From Deferribacteres bacterium (GTDB lineage: Bacteria; Nitrospirota; Thermodesulfovibrionia; UBA6902), in the NCBI GenBank assembly GCA_013152795.1, contig JAADFS010000133.1, positions 1 through 9,454 on the forward strand: 9,454 nt of DNA, in the 5' to 3' direction. This document shows, piece after piece, positions 1 to 5,948 of the stretch. The notes beneath the pieces are model-generated. The model did no database searches, was not told the origin of the DNA, and saw nothing but the letters and a program-made list of their open reading frames with translations. Each line of letters begins with the position of its first letter. The first letter of the stretch is position 1. The position numbers were made by a program, and so were the translations under genes.

Positions 1-305
1 CCCATTACAAGACCGTCAGGCTGAAGTTCAACAAGACCCGCATCGGCAAGTACTTCGACGACGTGCTCTGTTCTTTCAATGTAGGACACCCCAAGGAATA
101 TATAGAGTTCTGGCAAAAGGCCGAGAAAAAACTGAAGTTCGATAAAGAGCATTCACTCTTTATAGACGACACGGAAGATGTCCTCCTGACGGCAAAAGAT
201 TACGGCATCAAGTACCTGCTTTTCAAGGCAAGGGCCAACTCCAAGGCAGCGCCCGGGAAAACCGAAAAATTCCTCACCATACACGATTTCAGGGAATTGA
301 TGTAA
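1..305 (+). CDS. HAD-family nucleotidase, YrfG-like (3' end only)
   Basis: This is the last 100 or so codons of a HAD-superfamily hydrolase. The frame is open from base 3 with no stop, so the gene begins outside the window. Visible motifs are the motif III lysine in GHPKEYIEFW and the acidic motif IV in SLFIDDTEDVL, which binds Mg2+. They are followed by the usual 'A..yGIKYLLF' strand. Spacing and wording closely follow the C-terminal half of E. coli YrfG, a GMP/IMP 5'-nucleotidase, as I remember that sequence. The nucleophile Asp (motif I) and the cap lie upstream and cannot be checked, so the substrate is inferred. The gene converges on rho, with 79 bases between the two stop codons. Confidence 0.8.
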   Translation, partial: HYKTVRLKFNKTRIGKYFDDVLCSFNVGHPKEYIEFWQKAEKKLKFDKEHSLFIDDTEDVLLTAKDYGIKYLLFKARANSKAAPGKTEKFLTIHDFRELM

Positions 306-346
306 GAAGCGTTATAGCCGGCGTTGCATAAGATGTTGCAGAAACG

Positions 347-380
347 GACAAAAGACCTGCCCTTCAAAGCGAAGCGGTCT
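347..380 (-). terminator. Probable intrinsic terminator of rho
   Basis: Just downstream of the rho stop, on the minus strand, a stem AGACC (380-376) / GGTCT (357-353) encloses a weaker inner helix CTTC/GAAG. It is followed directly by TTTTGT (352-347). The other strand has no T-run after the stem, so it should act only on rho transcripts. Bulges in the inner helix reduce certainty. Confidence 0.45.
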
Positions 381-384
381 GCCG

Positions 385-1632
385 CTACTTGTTCATCATG
401 TCAAGAAACTCTTTGTTGCTCTTTGTGCCTGTAATCTTGTCGAGCAGGAATTCCATGCTCTCCACTGTACTGAGTGAATGAAGCACCTTCCTGAGTATCC
501 ACATCCTCTGCAGCATGTTCTTTTCAACAAGCAGCTCTTCCTTTCTTGTGCCTGAGGCGCTGATATTAATGGTCGGGAATATGCGCTTGTCCACGAGTTT
601 CCTGTCGAGATGCAGCTCCATGTTGCCTGTACCCTTGAATTCCTCGAAGATAACGTCATCCATCCTGCTGCCCGTATCCACAAGGGCCGTTGCAATAATC
701 GTCAGGCTGCCTCCGCCCTCGATATTCCTTGCAGCGCCGAAAAACCGCTTGGGCTTCTGAAGCGCGTTGGAATCAAGCCCGCCGGAAAGGACCTTGCCGC
801 TTGCAGGTATTACGGCATTGTATGCCCTTGCAAGCCTCGTTATTGAATCAAGAAGGATCACGACATTCTTGTTCGTCTCAACAAGCCGTTTCGACCTCTC
901 TATCACCATCTCTGCAACCTGCAGATGCCTCTGGGGCGGTTCGTCGAATGTTGAGCTGATTATCTCCGCGCTGACCTGCCTCTTCCAGTCCGTGACCTCT
1001 TCCGGCCTTTCATCTATAAGCAGAATTATAAGGTGAATATCAGGATGGTTTTTCTTTATCGCCTTGGCAATGGACTGAAGCAGCATTGTCTTGCCCGTCC
1101 TCGGGGCCGCGACAATCATCCCCCTCTGTCCCATGCCTATGGGGGTGACCAGCGCCATTACCCTCGTGGAGTAATCCGTTTTAGAGTATTCAAGGTTTAT
1201 CGGTTCCGTAGGGTAATAGGGAATCAGGTTGTCGAACAGCGGCCTTTCAATGCTCTCATCAGGCGGTTCATGGTTGACCGCCTCGACCTTCAGGAGTGCG
1301 AAATATCTCTCGCTCTCCTTGGGCGGTCTTATCTGTCCGGTTACAAGGTCGCCTGTGCGGAGATTAAACCTTCTTATCTGTGATGGAGACACATATATAT
1401 CATCAGGGCCCGGCAGGTAACTGTAGTTGGGGGAGCGGAGGAAACCGAAACCGTCGGGCAGTATCTCGAGAACACCCTCTCCGAATATCAGACCTGTCTT
1501 TTCAGTCTGGGCCTGCAGTATCGCAAAGATCAGGTCCTGTTTCCTCATTCCTCTGGCGCCTTCCACGTTTAACCCTTTAGCCATTTTGGTCAGCTCGTCG
1601 ATGGTTTTTTCCTTGAGACCCGTGATATTCAT
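385..1632 (-). CDS. rho: Transcription termination factor Rho
   Basis: This is an RNA-dependent hexameric ATPase that ends transcription at Rho-dependent sites. With the start used here it has 415 residues, close to the 419 of E. coli Rho. In order it has an N-terminal helical domain with the MRKQDLIFAIL motif, and an OSB/cold-shock RNA-binding domain with DGFGFLR (about 60-66) and DDIYVSPSQIRRF. The RecA-like ATPase domain follows, with Walker A APRTGKT (about 176-182), LLIDERPEEVT with the catalytic Glu, Walker B VVILLDSITR, the Q-loop around PASGKVLSGG, and R-loop GTGNMELHL. The start at 1632 is preferred because AAGGAG lies 5 bases upstream and the protein then begins MNITGLK, like other Rho proteins. 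An in-frame ATG at 1665 (11 extra codons) has its own weaker GGAAG. No odd insertion is seen. Confidence 0.97.
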   Translation of the reverse strand: MNITGLKEKTIDELTKMAKGLNVEGARGMRKQDLIFAILQAQTEKTGLIFGEGVLEILPDGFGFLRSPNYSYLPGPDDIYVSPSQIRRFNLRTGDLVTGQIRPPKESERYFALLKVEAVNHEPPDESIERPLFDNLIPYYPTEPINLEYSKTDYSTRVMALVTPIGMGQRGMIVAAPRTGKTMLLQSIAKAIKKNHPDIHLIILLIDERPEEVTDWKRQVSAEIISSTFDEPPQRHLQVAEMVIERSKRLVETNKNVVILLDSITRLARAYNAVIPASGKVLSGGLDSNALQKPKRFFGAARNIEGGGSLTIIATALVDTGSRMDDVIFEEFKGTGNMELHLDRKLVDKRIFPTINISASGTRKEELLVEKNMLQRMWILRKVLHSLSTVESMEFLLDKITGTKSNKEFLDMMNK

Positions 1633-2011
1633 ACTATCTCCTTGATTTTTGTTCTTATTAGCCATTGGATTATTTACTTCCTTTCTAGTGGGAATGCATT
1701 TTTTGAAAAAAATATACTTTTGGAGGTCTTAACCTTTCAGCCTAAATCGGGATTGTTAAAAAGAAGAATTGTTATTCAAATATTAAAACAGTTTTTAATT
1801 TTTGTCAATACATGTTCCGAAAATTATTTTCCATGCAAACTCCCTGCAGATTTAACAGCGATCTTTCCTCTTCCTGATACCTGATAAAGGTGTTACAGCA
1901 GGTTTAGCCGCCGCGCTTATGCGGGATCAGGATGTACTGAATATCGGCATTTCAGAGACATATCTTTAGGGGTTTGCAATTTATAAAATATCTCTGTAAA
2001 AATATATTGTT
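1633..2011. other. Gene-free rho/cutA divergent region
   Basis: This AT-rich gap separates divergent rho and cutA. It holds the rho promoter (1780-1808) and its leader, plus a TATAAA box at 1982-1987 that could serve cutA. There is a modest hairpin region: CCTGAT (1880-1885) can pair with ATCAGG (1926-1931), and inside it CCGC (1911-1914) with GCGG (1921-1924). I see no convincing ORF, RNA gene or mobile element. Confidence 0.6.
1780..1808 (-). promoter_or_regulatory. Putative sigma70 promoter of rho
   Basis: On the minus strand, TTGACA (1808-1803, consensus) is followed by a 17-base spacer and TAATAT (1785-1780, 4 of 6). Transcription would begin near 1773, leaving a leader of about 140 bases before the ATG at 1632. 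E. coli rho is autoregulated by termination in its leader. Whether this leader does the same is inference. Confidence 0.6.
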
Positions 2012-2332
2012 ATGTCTGAAGAGGTAATTGCAACATTCATTACTGCGCCGAATGAAGAGGAAGCGGTGAAGATCGCCCGCTCCCTTGTGGAATCAAGGCT
2101 TGCGGCATGCGTCAATATCGTTAAAAACGTCCGCTCCATCTACACCTGGCAGGGCAAGACAGAGGATGACTCCGAGGTCCTCATGATAGTCAAGACACGA
2201 AAGGACCTTTTTAACGAATTGGCGGCCAGGGTAAAGGAGCTTCACAGTTATGACGTGCCGGAGGTTATAGCGCTTCCCGTCACGCACGGTGCGGAAGAAT
2301 ACCTCAAATGGCTCAGGGAGTCCACCGGCTGA
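2012..2332 (+). CDS. cutA: CutA divalent-cation tolerance protein
   Basis: This is a small trimeric cytosolic protein of the CutA1 family, linked in E. coli to copper tolerance; its biochemical role remains uncertain. At 106 residues it is standard length. Recognisable elements are the first strand with ITAPNEEEA (about 10-18), SRLAACVNI (28-36), SIYTWQGK (42-49), the MIVKT strand, and the C-terminal block HSYDVPEVIALPVTHG (78-93) with YLKWL. No Shine-Dalgarno motif is visible before the ATG. A TATAAA at 1982-1987 would give only a leader of about 18 bases. It converges with the next gene, with 13 bases between them. Confidence 0.95.
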   Translation: MSEEVIATFITAPNEEEAVKIARSLVESRLAACVNIVKNVRSIYTWQGKTEDDSEVLMIVKTRKDLFNELAARVKELHSYDVPEVIALPVTHGAEEYLKWLRESTG

Positions 2333-2345
2333 TCGGGCACAGTGG

Positions 2346-2684
2346 TCAGGACAACCCGAGTTCTTCCCTCAGCCATTCGGTGAGTTTATCGCCCAGGGGA
2401 TACATGCCGCCGATGCATTCGGTGGTTGAGCACTGCATTGCTTCCTTTAAGAGCTCCTCGGGTATATCATCAAGATAGGCGACCGTTTTGCTCATAATCC
2501 TTTTGAGCTGCATAATCGCCAGCGCCGGCCTGTCATTGATAATATCCACGTAGAGCATGTAGCCGTGTGTAACATCCACCGGCTCATTCCCGGGCTCAAA
2601 AAATATCTTCGGCGTGACGTCCCACCTGATATTTTCCACAAAATCACTGCTCTTTTTTAATGCGTCAATCGTTACAAGTACCAT
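2346..2684 (-). CDS. Conserved-looking small protein of unknown function
   Basis: I do not recognise this 112-residue protein. It has no signal peptide or membrane segment, is rather acidic towards its C-terminus, and looks like a folded cytosolic protein of alternating strands and helices. It contains YMLYVDIINDRPALAIMQLK (about 42-61), then helices DDIPEELLKEAMQ and DKLTEWLREELG around a short Cys-containing stretch, CSTTEC. Support for it being real comes from a perfect TATAAT at 2697-2692 placed for transcription starting at or next to the ATG, and from a good codon pattern with tight convergent packing against cutA. It has no Shine-Dalgarno motif, so it may be translated from a leaderless mRNA. 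Confidence 0.75.
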   Translation of the reverse strand: MVLVTIDALKKSSDFVENIRWDVTPKIFFEPGNEPVDVTHGYMLYVDIINDRPALAIMQLKRIMSKTVAYLDDIPEELLKEAMQCSTTECIGGMYPLGDKLTEWLREELGLS

Positions 2685-2691
2685 GGCATAT

Positions 2692-2721
2692 ATTATAGTA
2701 AAAATTTTATTATTTTGTTTA
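2692..2721 (-). promoter_or_regulatory. Promoter of the 2346-2684 gene, apparently leaderless
   Basis: A perfect -10 box TATAAT (2697-2692) has a weak -35 TAAACA (2721-2716) at 18-base spacing. The expected transcription start, about 7 bases past the -10, falls at 2685, beside the ATG at 2684. Confidence 0.55.
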
Positions 2722-2744
2722 TAATTGTACCAAAAAAGGAGAGG
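2720..2744 (+). promoter_or_regulatory. -10 box and strong ribosome binding site of hinT
   Basis: TATAAT at 2720-2725 is a perfect -10; no good -35 is seen 17 bases upstream. AGGAGAGG at 2737-2744 sits 5 bases before the ATG at 2750. This promoter diverges from the one at 2692-2697, and the two -10 boxes are 22 bases apart. Confidence 0.6.
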
Positions 2745-2749
2745 AACCG

Positions 2750-3091
2750 ATGGATTGCCTGTTCTGCAGAATAATCAAAAAAGAGATACCAGCAAAGACC
2801 GTTTACGATGACGATGAAATCCTCGCATTTGAGGACATAAATCCGCAGGCGCCGGTGCACATACTGATAATACCCAAAAAGCACATCTCAACCTCCCTCG
2901 ATATACAGGAAGAGGACAATGAGCTGATTGGACGTCTGTTTCAGGTTGCAAACAAACTTGCAAAAGACAGGGGCGTTGCGGACAGGGGCTTCAGGCTTGT
3001 AATAAACTGCAACCGCGAAGCCGGCCAGACGGTTTTCCATCTGCACCTGCACCTCCTCGCCGGCAGGGCCATGCACTGGCCCCCGGGATAG
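2750..3091 (+). CDS. hinT: HIT family (HINT-type) purine nucleoside phosphoramidase
   Basis: This is a histidine-triad nucleotide hydrolase, of the class that hydrolyses AMP-lysine or AMP-NH2 type phosphoramidates. At 113 residues it matches bacterial HinT length. The N-terminus CLFCRIIKKEIPA carries a CxxC pair (Cys3, Cys6). It is followed by FEDINPQAPVHILIIPKKHI (about 27-46), and the signature is HLHLHLL at 97-103, with His99 the expected nucleophile by alignment with human HINT1. The C-terminal tail MHWPPG is typical of HINT rather than of Fhit or GalT branches. The start is fixed by AGGAGAGG upstream. It is the first gene of a same-strand run, but 105 to 150 bases of repeat-like sequence separate it from the glycosylase gene. 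Confidence 0.96.
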   Translation: MDCLFCRIIKKEIPAKTVYDDDEILAFEDINPQAPVHILIIPKKHISTSLDIQEEDNELIGRLFQVANKLAKDRGVADRGFRLVINCNREAGQTVFHLHLHLLAGRAMHWPPG

Positions 3092-3105
3092 GTTTGTCTA
3101 AGTTC

Positions 3106-3164
3106 TAAGTTCTGAGTTCAGAGTTCAGAGTGGAGGTTTTTTCTGCACCCTGCACCCTCTGAAC
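3106..3164 (+). repeat. Element B repeat after hinT
   Basis: Short direct copies of an AGTTC-containing unit run from about 3109 to 3130 (AAGTTCTAAGTTCTGAGTTC and on). GTTCAGAG (3123-3130) can pair perfectly with CTCTGAAC (3157-3164). The stretch CTGCACCCTGCACCCTCTGA (3143-3162) recurs in related form at 9343-9374 (inverted) and at 9394-9420. It may act as a hinT transcript end, but there is no T-run after the stem. Confidence 0.6.
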
Positions 3165-3241
3165 ATCGATATTTTTTATGTCACAGCAAAATACATTTGC
3201 AAATGGGGAAAAAGGCAGCAATAAATCAGGGAACTATCCTG

Positions 3242-3910
3242 ATGGATATTTTCAACAGGCTTTACGGTTTCTTCGGGCCGCAGAACTGGTGGCCCGGGGA
3301 GACCCCCTTTGAGATTGCGGTCGGAGCCGTTCTCACGCAGAATACGAACTGGGGTAATGTGGAAAAGGCCATTAAAAATCTGAAGCGCAACGGAAAGCTC
3401 AGCGCAAAGGCCCTGCATGAAATGCCGCAGGAAGAGCTCGCCTCATTAATAAAACCGGCGGGATATTTCAATATCAAGGCAAAGAGGCTCAAGCACTTCC
3501 TTTCCTTTCTGGCCGTTAATTATAAAGGCAGCATGAAACGCCTCGGGAAGGAAGACCTGCATGCGCTCCGGAAAAGCCTTCTTGATGTAAACGGCATCGG
3601 CCCTGAGACAGCGGATTCCATTCTCCTGTATGCACTTGGGAAGCCCGTATTTGTGATCGATGCCTATACCAAGAGGGTTCTGCAGCGCCACGGCCTTGTG
3701 CCGGAGCAGGCAACCTACCATGACATGCAGTCACTCTTTCATGAGAACCTTCCGCCGGATGTTGACCTGTTCAATGAATATCACGCGCTGTTCGTAGTGC
3801 TTGGCAAGCATTACTGCAGGCCGAAACCGCAATGCGGCGGATGCCCGTTGAATGGATATAACTTAATGTTGGATAAACAGGCAGAGGAGTCTGCCGGAAA
3901 ACCTTTATAA
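3242..3910 (+). CDS. Endonuclease III / MagIII-like DNA glycosylase with repeat-encoded C-terminus
   Basis: This is a helix-hairpin-helix DNA glycosylase of the HhH-GPD superfamily, for base excision repair. Numbered from 3242 (222 residues) it shows WWPGETPFE, AVLTQNT (29-35), GYFNIKAKRL (74-83), hairpin VNGIGPETAD (116-125) and catalytic Asp140 in VIDAY. The E. coli Nth lyase lysine (K120) aligns with Glu122, so a monofunctional glycosylase is likely. WWP and YN.KAKRL resemble Helicobacter MagIII, a 3-methyladenine glycosylase; the substrate is inferred. Three cluster-type cysteines are present (192, 198, 201), but Asn207 stands where the fourth is expected. From about that codon the reading frame runs through repeat element A, which supplies the last 15 or so residues and the stop. 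ATG 3242 has AGGGA 9 bases upstream and fits family length. Alternatives are ATG 3203 and TTG 3197. Confidence 0.88.
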   Translation: MDIFNRLYGFFGPQNWWPGETPFEIAVGAVLTQNTNWGNVEKAIKNLKRNGKLSAKALHEMPQEELASLIKPAGYFNIKAKRLKHFLSFLAVNYKGSMKRLGKEDLHALRKSLLDVNGIGPETADSILLYALGKPVFVIDAYTKRVLQRHGLVPEQATYHDMQSLFHENLPPDVDLFNEYHALFVVLGKHYCRPKPQCGGCPLNGYNLMLDKQAEESAGKPL

Positions 3911-3923
3911 AGCAATGGATATT
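3860..3923 (+). repeat. REP-like element A, copy 1 (glycosylase/nitroreductase junction)
   Basis: The left part CTTAATGTTG.ATAAA is followed by hairpin GGCAGA-GGAG-TCTGCC (3880-3895) and right part GGAAAACCTTTATAAAGC. Bases 3878-3907 are identical over 30 bases to the reverse complement of 7501-7530. The copy covers the last codons and stop of the glycosylase gene, and its right edge reaches the nitroreductase ATG. Confidence 0.85.
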
Positions 3924-4418
3924 TTTGAGATTATAAGGACGCGGCGCAGCATAAGGCGGTTCACTGAAGAGCCTGTCCCTGATGAGGTTATCGACAGGAT
4001 AATCGAGGCCGGGATATGGGCTCCCTCGGGATTGAACAACCAGCCCTGGAAATTCGCGGTTATAAGAGATAAAGAGCTGAAGGAAAAGCTCGCCGGGCTT
4101 ACCCGTTATTCCGCCACGGTCTTAAGCGCGGATGTATTGATCGCCGTGTTCCTGGATCACTCGCTGAGTTATGACAGGACAAAAGACGCCCAGGCAATCG
4201 GAGCCTGCATTCAGAACATGCTGCTGTCTATTCATTCCATGGGTCTCGGTGCAGTCTGGCTCGGGCAAATCCTGGAAAACAGGGACAGGGTTCTGCAACT
4301 GGTTGAAGGCCCCGAAGATTTCGAGCTCATGGCGGTAATAGCGCTCGGCCATCCTGCTTCAAAAGGAGGAGAGGGCAGCCGCAGGGAGCCGGAACAGAGC
4401 ATCTTTTTCAGGAAATGA
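3915..4418 (+). CDS. Nitroreductase family FMN protein
   Basis: This is a flavin-dependent NAD(P)H oxidoreductase of the nitroreductase superfamily, normally a homodimer with FMN. At 167 residues it is a minimal-size member. FMN phosphate-binding residues lie in RTRRSIRRF (8-16). They are followed by APSGLNNQPW (36-45), the central helix with QAIGACIQNMLLSIHSMGLG (93-112) and the C-terminal ALGHP (143-147). The physiological substrate cannot be told from sequence; many relatives are only known to reduce quinones, flavins or nitro compounds in vitro. The ATG lies 4 bases after the glycosylase stop and has no Shine-Dalgarno motif, so translational coupling is likely. The space immediately upstream is occupied by repeat element A. 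Confidence 0.93.
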   Translation: MDIFEIIRTRRSIRRFTEEPVPDEVIDRIIEAGIWAPSGLNNQPWKFAVIRDKELKEKLAGLTRYSATVLSADVLIAVFLDHSLSYDRTKDAQAIGACIQNMLLSIHSMGLGAVWLGQILENRDRVLQLVEGPEDFELMAVIALGHPASKGGEGSRREPEQSIFFRK

Positions 4419-4445
4419 GGAAGCCTGTATGCAGTGCCGCCTTTA

Positions 4446-5114
4446 TCAGTTGTTTCTTTTAAACATTGAAACAAAATATTTCTGCAGATATATCTTGTCT
4501 TTCGTTGAAACATTGCTGAACCTTATGCCCACAAGATAATTCCCCTCTGCCTTGCGCCCGCCCTCGACCGGCCACCCGGAAAAATCATCAATCCTTCTGC
4601 ACCAGACCGCCAGGCCCTCAAGCTCGATCTTTTTCTCCGGCCTTGCATCCTCGGGGGAAGCCTCATCCCCTGAGCCTTTCTCACGCTGTGACTTGCCGTC
4701 CCCGATATCCGGCAGGTACAGCGTAAGCTTTAATATCTTGTGGCAGTCAACCGGTTTTTTGCTCAGTACGCTGATCCCCGAAAAACTTATATCCACGGCA
4801 TTGACAAAAGACAACTCCTCTTTATTCATTTCACCCCTGACACTTATCAGGGTCTGGATCCTCGGCTGCCTTCTCCTGTCGGAAAGGGCCTTGATATTAC
4901 TGTTTCTTTTGCCTGTTGCCTTGGTAACCGATCCATTGTCATATATCACGGTCTGATTCCGTCCCCTTTCCTTGGCCTGGTATAAGGCCTCATCCGCATA
5001 GTTGACAAGGCGTCCCGCCCTCGTGACCTTCTTGTTCTCGGGATAAGCGGCGATCCCAAGGCTTATGGTAATGCTGATGGCACGCCCCTTTATCAGGAAG
5101 GAATATTTGCTCAC
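4446..5114 (-). CDS. C-terminal part of the frameshifted gene: end of GGDEF domain plus PilZ
   Basis: This open frame of 222 codons begins at a GTG with no meaningful start context, so it is best seen as the back half of the gene at 4446-5910. Residues 13-55 are the last strands and helix of a GGDEF domain (ITISLGIAAYPEN, NYADEALYQAKERGRNQ). From about residue 80 comes a PilZ domain: arginine motif RRRQPR (80-85) and DISFSG (108-113), the two c-di-GMP-binding signatures. A charged insertion follows at about 138-163 (KSQREKGSGDEASPEDARPE), then the closing strands YLVGIRFSNVS. Cyclase and receptor on one chain suggests self-sensing or local signalling, if the gene is intact in the living organism. 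Confidence 0.7.
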   Translation of the reverse strand: MSKYSFLIKGRAISITISLGIAAYPENKKVTRAGRLVNYADEALYQAKERGRNQTVIYDNGSVTKATGKRNSNIKALSDRRRQPRIQTLISVRGEMNKEELSFVNAVDISFSGISVLSKKPVDCHKILKLTLYLPDIGDGKSQREKGSGDEASPEDARPEKKIELEGLAVWCRRIDDFSGWPVEGGRKAEGNYLVGIRFSNVSTKDKIYLQKYFVSMFKRNN

Positions 5115-5910
5115 CAGCTTCCCTCAACTTTTCGGCCTTTTTATAAGCGGCCTCATAATCCGTATATGGAAACAGGATTGCAAACTCCTCTCCTCCGTAC
5201 CTGACAACCTTGTCCGTATCCCGGACATTACTTTTCAGAATCTCTGCAAGCTGTTTCAGTACCGCATCACCGAACTGATGGCCGTAAGTATCATTGACGG
5301 CCTTGAAGTAATCTATATCGATCATGATGCATGACAGGGGGAACTTATATCTCTTTGCAAGTTTGTATTGTTCCTGGAGTATCTTCCTGAAAAACCTGTA
5401 GTTGTACATGCCGGTTAATTCATCCTTCATGGAGAGTTCCCTGAGCTGCCTGTTTCTGGCATCCAGGCTCTTGAGCAGCCTGTTGATCTTTTTGTTTATC
5501 GCCAGAAGCTCCCTGTTCTTTTTCTCCACATCATCAATGTTCATTCTGAGTTCATCCTCACGGGACTTCAACTGGAACATCAGGTTATTGAAATCCTCAC
5601 CGATCTGAAGGATGATATTGCCATCCGTGGCCTTTTTGTACACACTGCATTTACGGCAGTCACCGACTTTTTTCACAAAATCGCATTGGGGCTCTCCTCT
5701 GGAAAATGTACCCGCGACCTGCCAGCACCTCAAATTCTGGGACTTATATGCAGGACACTGTGTGTTTGTGCAATTCATCTCTTCCCAGCACTTGCACAAT
5801 CCGGGGTTATTGAAAAAATACCAGTCCTTGCGTTTTAATGCCTTTGAAAGAAATCCCCGGATGTCTTTTGTAAGCCTGGATTCATGTACGTTTTCGTCTT
5901 CTTTCCTCAT
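4990..5910 (-). CDS. N-terminal part of the frameshifted gene: Cys-rich module plus GGDEF
   Basis: Residue numbers count from ATG 5916, though ATG 5910 is the better start because AAGGA lies 5 bases before it. Residues 41-90 hold eight cysteines in a CW-type pattern: CKCWEEMNC, CPAY, RCWQV, then three more ending CRKC. Similar modules occur in signalling proteins of anaerobes and probably bind metal; the ligand is unknown. A charged coiled coil (about 108-160) leads to the diguanylate cyclase domain. There, MKDELTGMYNYRFF is the domain entry, Asp200 and Asp202 are candidate metal ligands, RDTD (232-235) is a product-inhibition I-site, and GGEEF (241-245) is the active-site signature. Everything after about residue 266 is out of frame. 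No membrane segment is seen, so it should be cytosolic. Confidence 0.75.
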   Translation of the reverse strand: MRKEDENVHESRLTKDIRGFLSKALKRKDWYFFNNPGLCKCWEEMNCTNTQCPAYKSQNLRCWQVAGTFSRGEPQCDFVKKVGDCRKCSVYKKATDGNIILQIGEDFNNLMFQLKSREDELRMNIDDVEKKNRELLAINKKINRLLKSLDARNRQLRELSMKDELTGMYNYRFFRKILQEQYKLAKRYKFPLSCIMIDIDYFKAVNDTYGHQFGDAVLKQLAEILKSNVRDTDKVVRYGGEEFAILFPYTDYEAAYKKAEKLREAGEQIFLPDKGACHQHYHKPWDRRLSREQEGHEGGTPCQLCG

Positions 5911-5916
5911 CGTCAT

Positions 5917-5948
5917 CCTTGCTGCCCGTTTATGCAGGATTAAGGTTT
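5917..5948 (-). repeat. Element A, copy 6 (left half) at the mqnB/GGDEF junction
   Basis: On the minus strand AAACCTTAAT..TGCATAAA..GGCAG.A.GG matches the left half of copy 2 (7284-7315) at about 27 of 32 positions. The right half of the hairpin is missing. The copy contains the TAA stop of mqnB and the AAGGA that serves as ribosome binding site of the downstream GGDEF gene. Confidence 0.65.

Larger units (their letters stand above)
4446..5910 (-). pseudogene. Frameshifted Cys-rich / GGDEF / PilZ c-di-GMP signalling gene
   Basis: Read as one gene, this encodes a protein of about 490 residues with a Cys-rich N-terminal module, coiled coil, diguanylate cyclase (GGDEF) domain and C-terminal PilZ c-di-GMP receptor domain. 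A single extra base around 5117-5124 breaks the frame: after AEKLRE the first frame runs into unrelated residues and stops at 4990. The second frame continues exactly where the GGDEF fold should, with LVSKYSFLIKG and ITISLGIAAYPEN. Removing one base, for example one A in the minus-strand run AGGGAAGCTG, restores the whole domain. Domain sequence on both sides looks well kept, so the mutation is recent or is a sequencing/assembly error. It lies 29 bases after the mqnB stop on the same strand. Confidence 0.85.

Noticed and set aside
306..346. Another element A copy after the HAD gene (GTTGCATAAG)
   Set aside because: Only about ten bases match, with no hairpin or right part; chance similarity is likely.
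1033..1383. Plus-strand open frame of 116 codons
   Set aside because: It lies wholly antisense to the strongly conserved ATPase and RNA-binding regions of rho; a shadow frame.
4419..4445. Terminator between the convergent nitroreductase and PilZ ends
   Set aside because: Only 27 bases, without a convincing stem or T-run.
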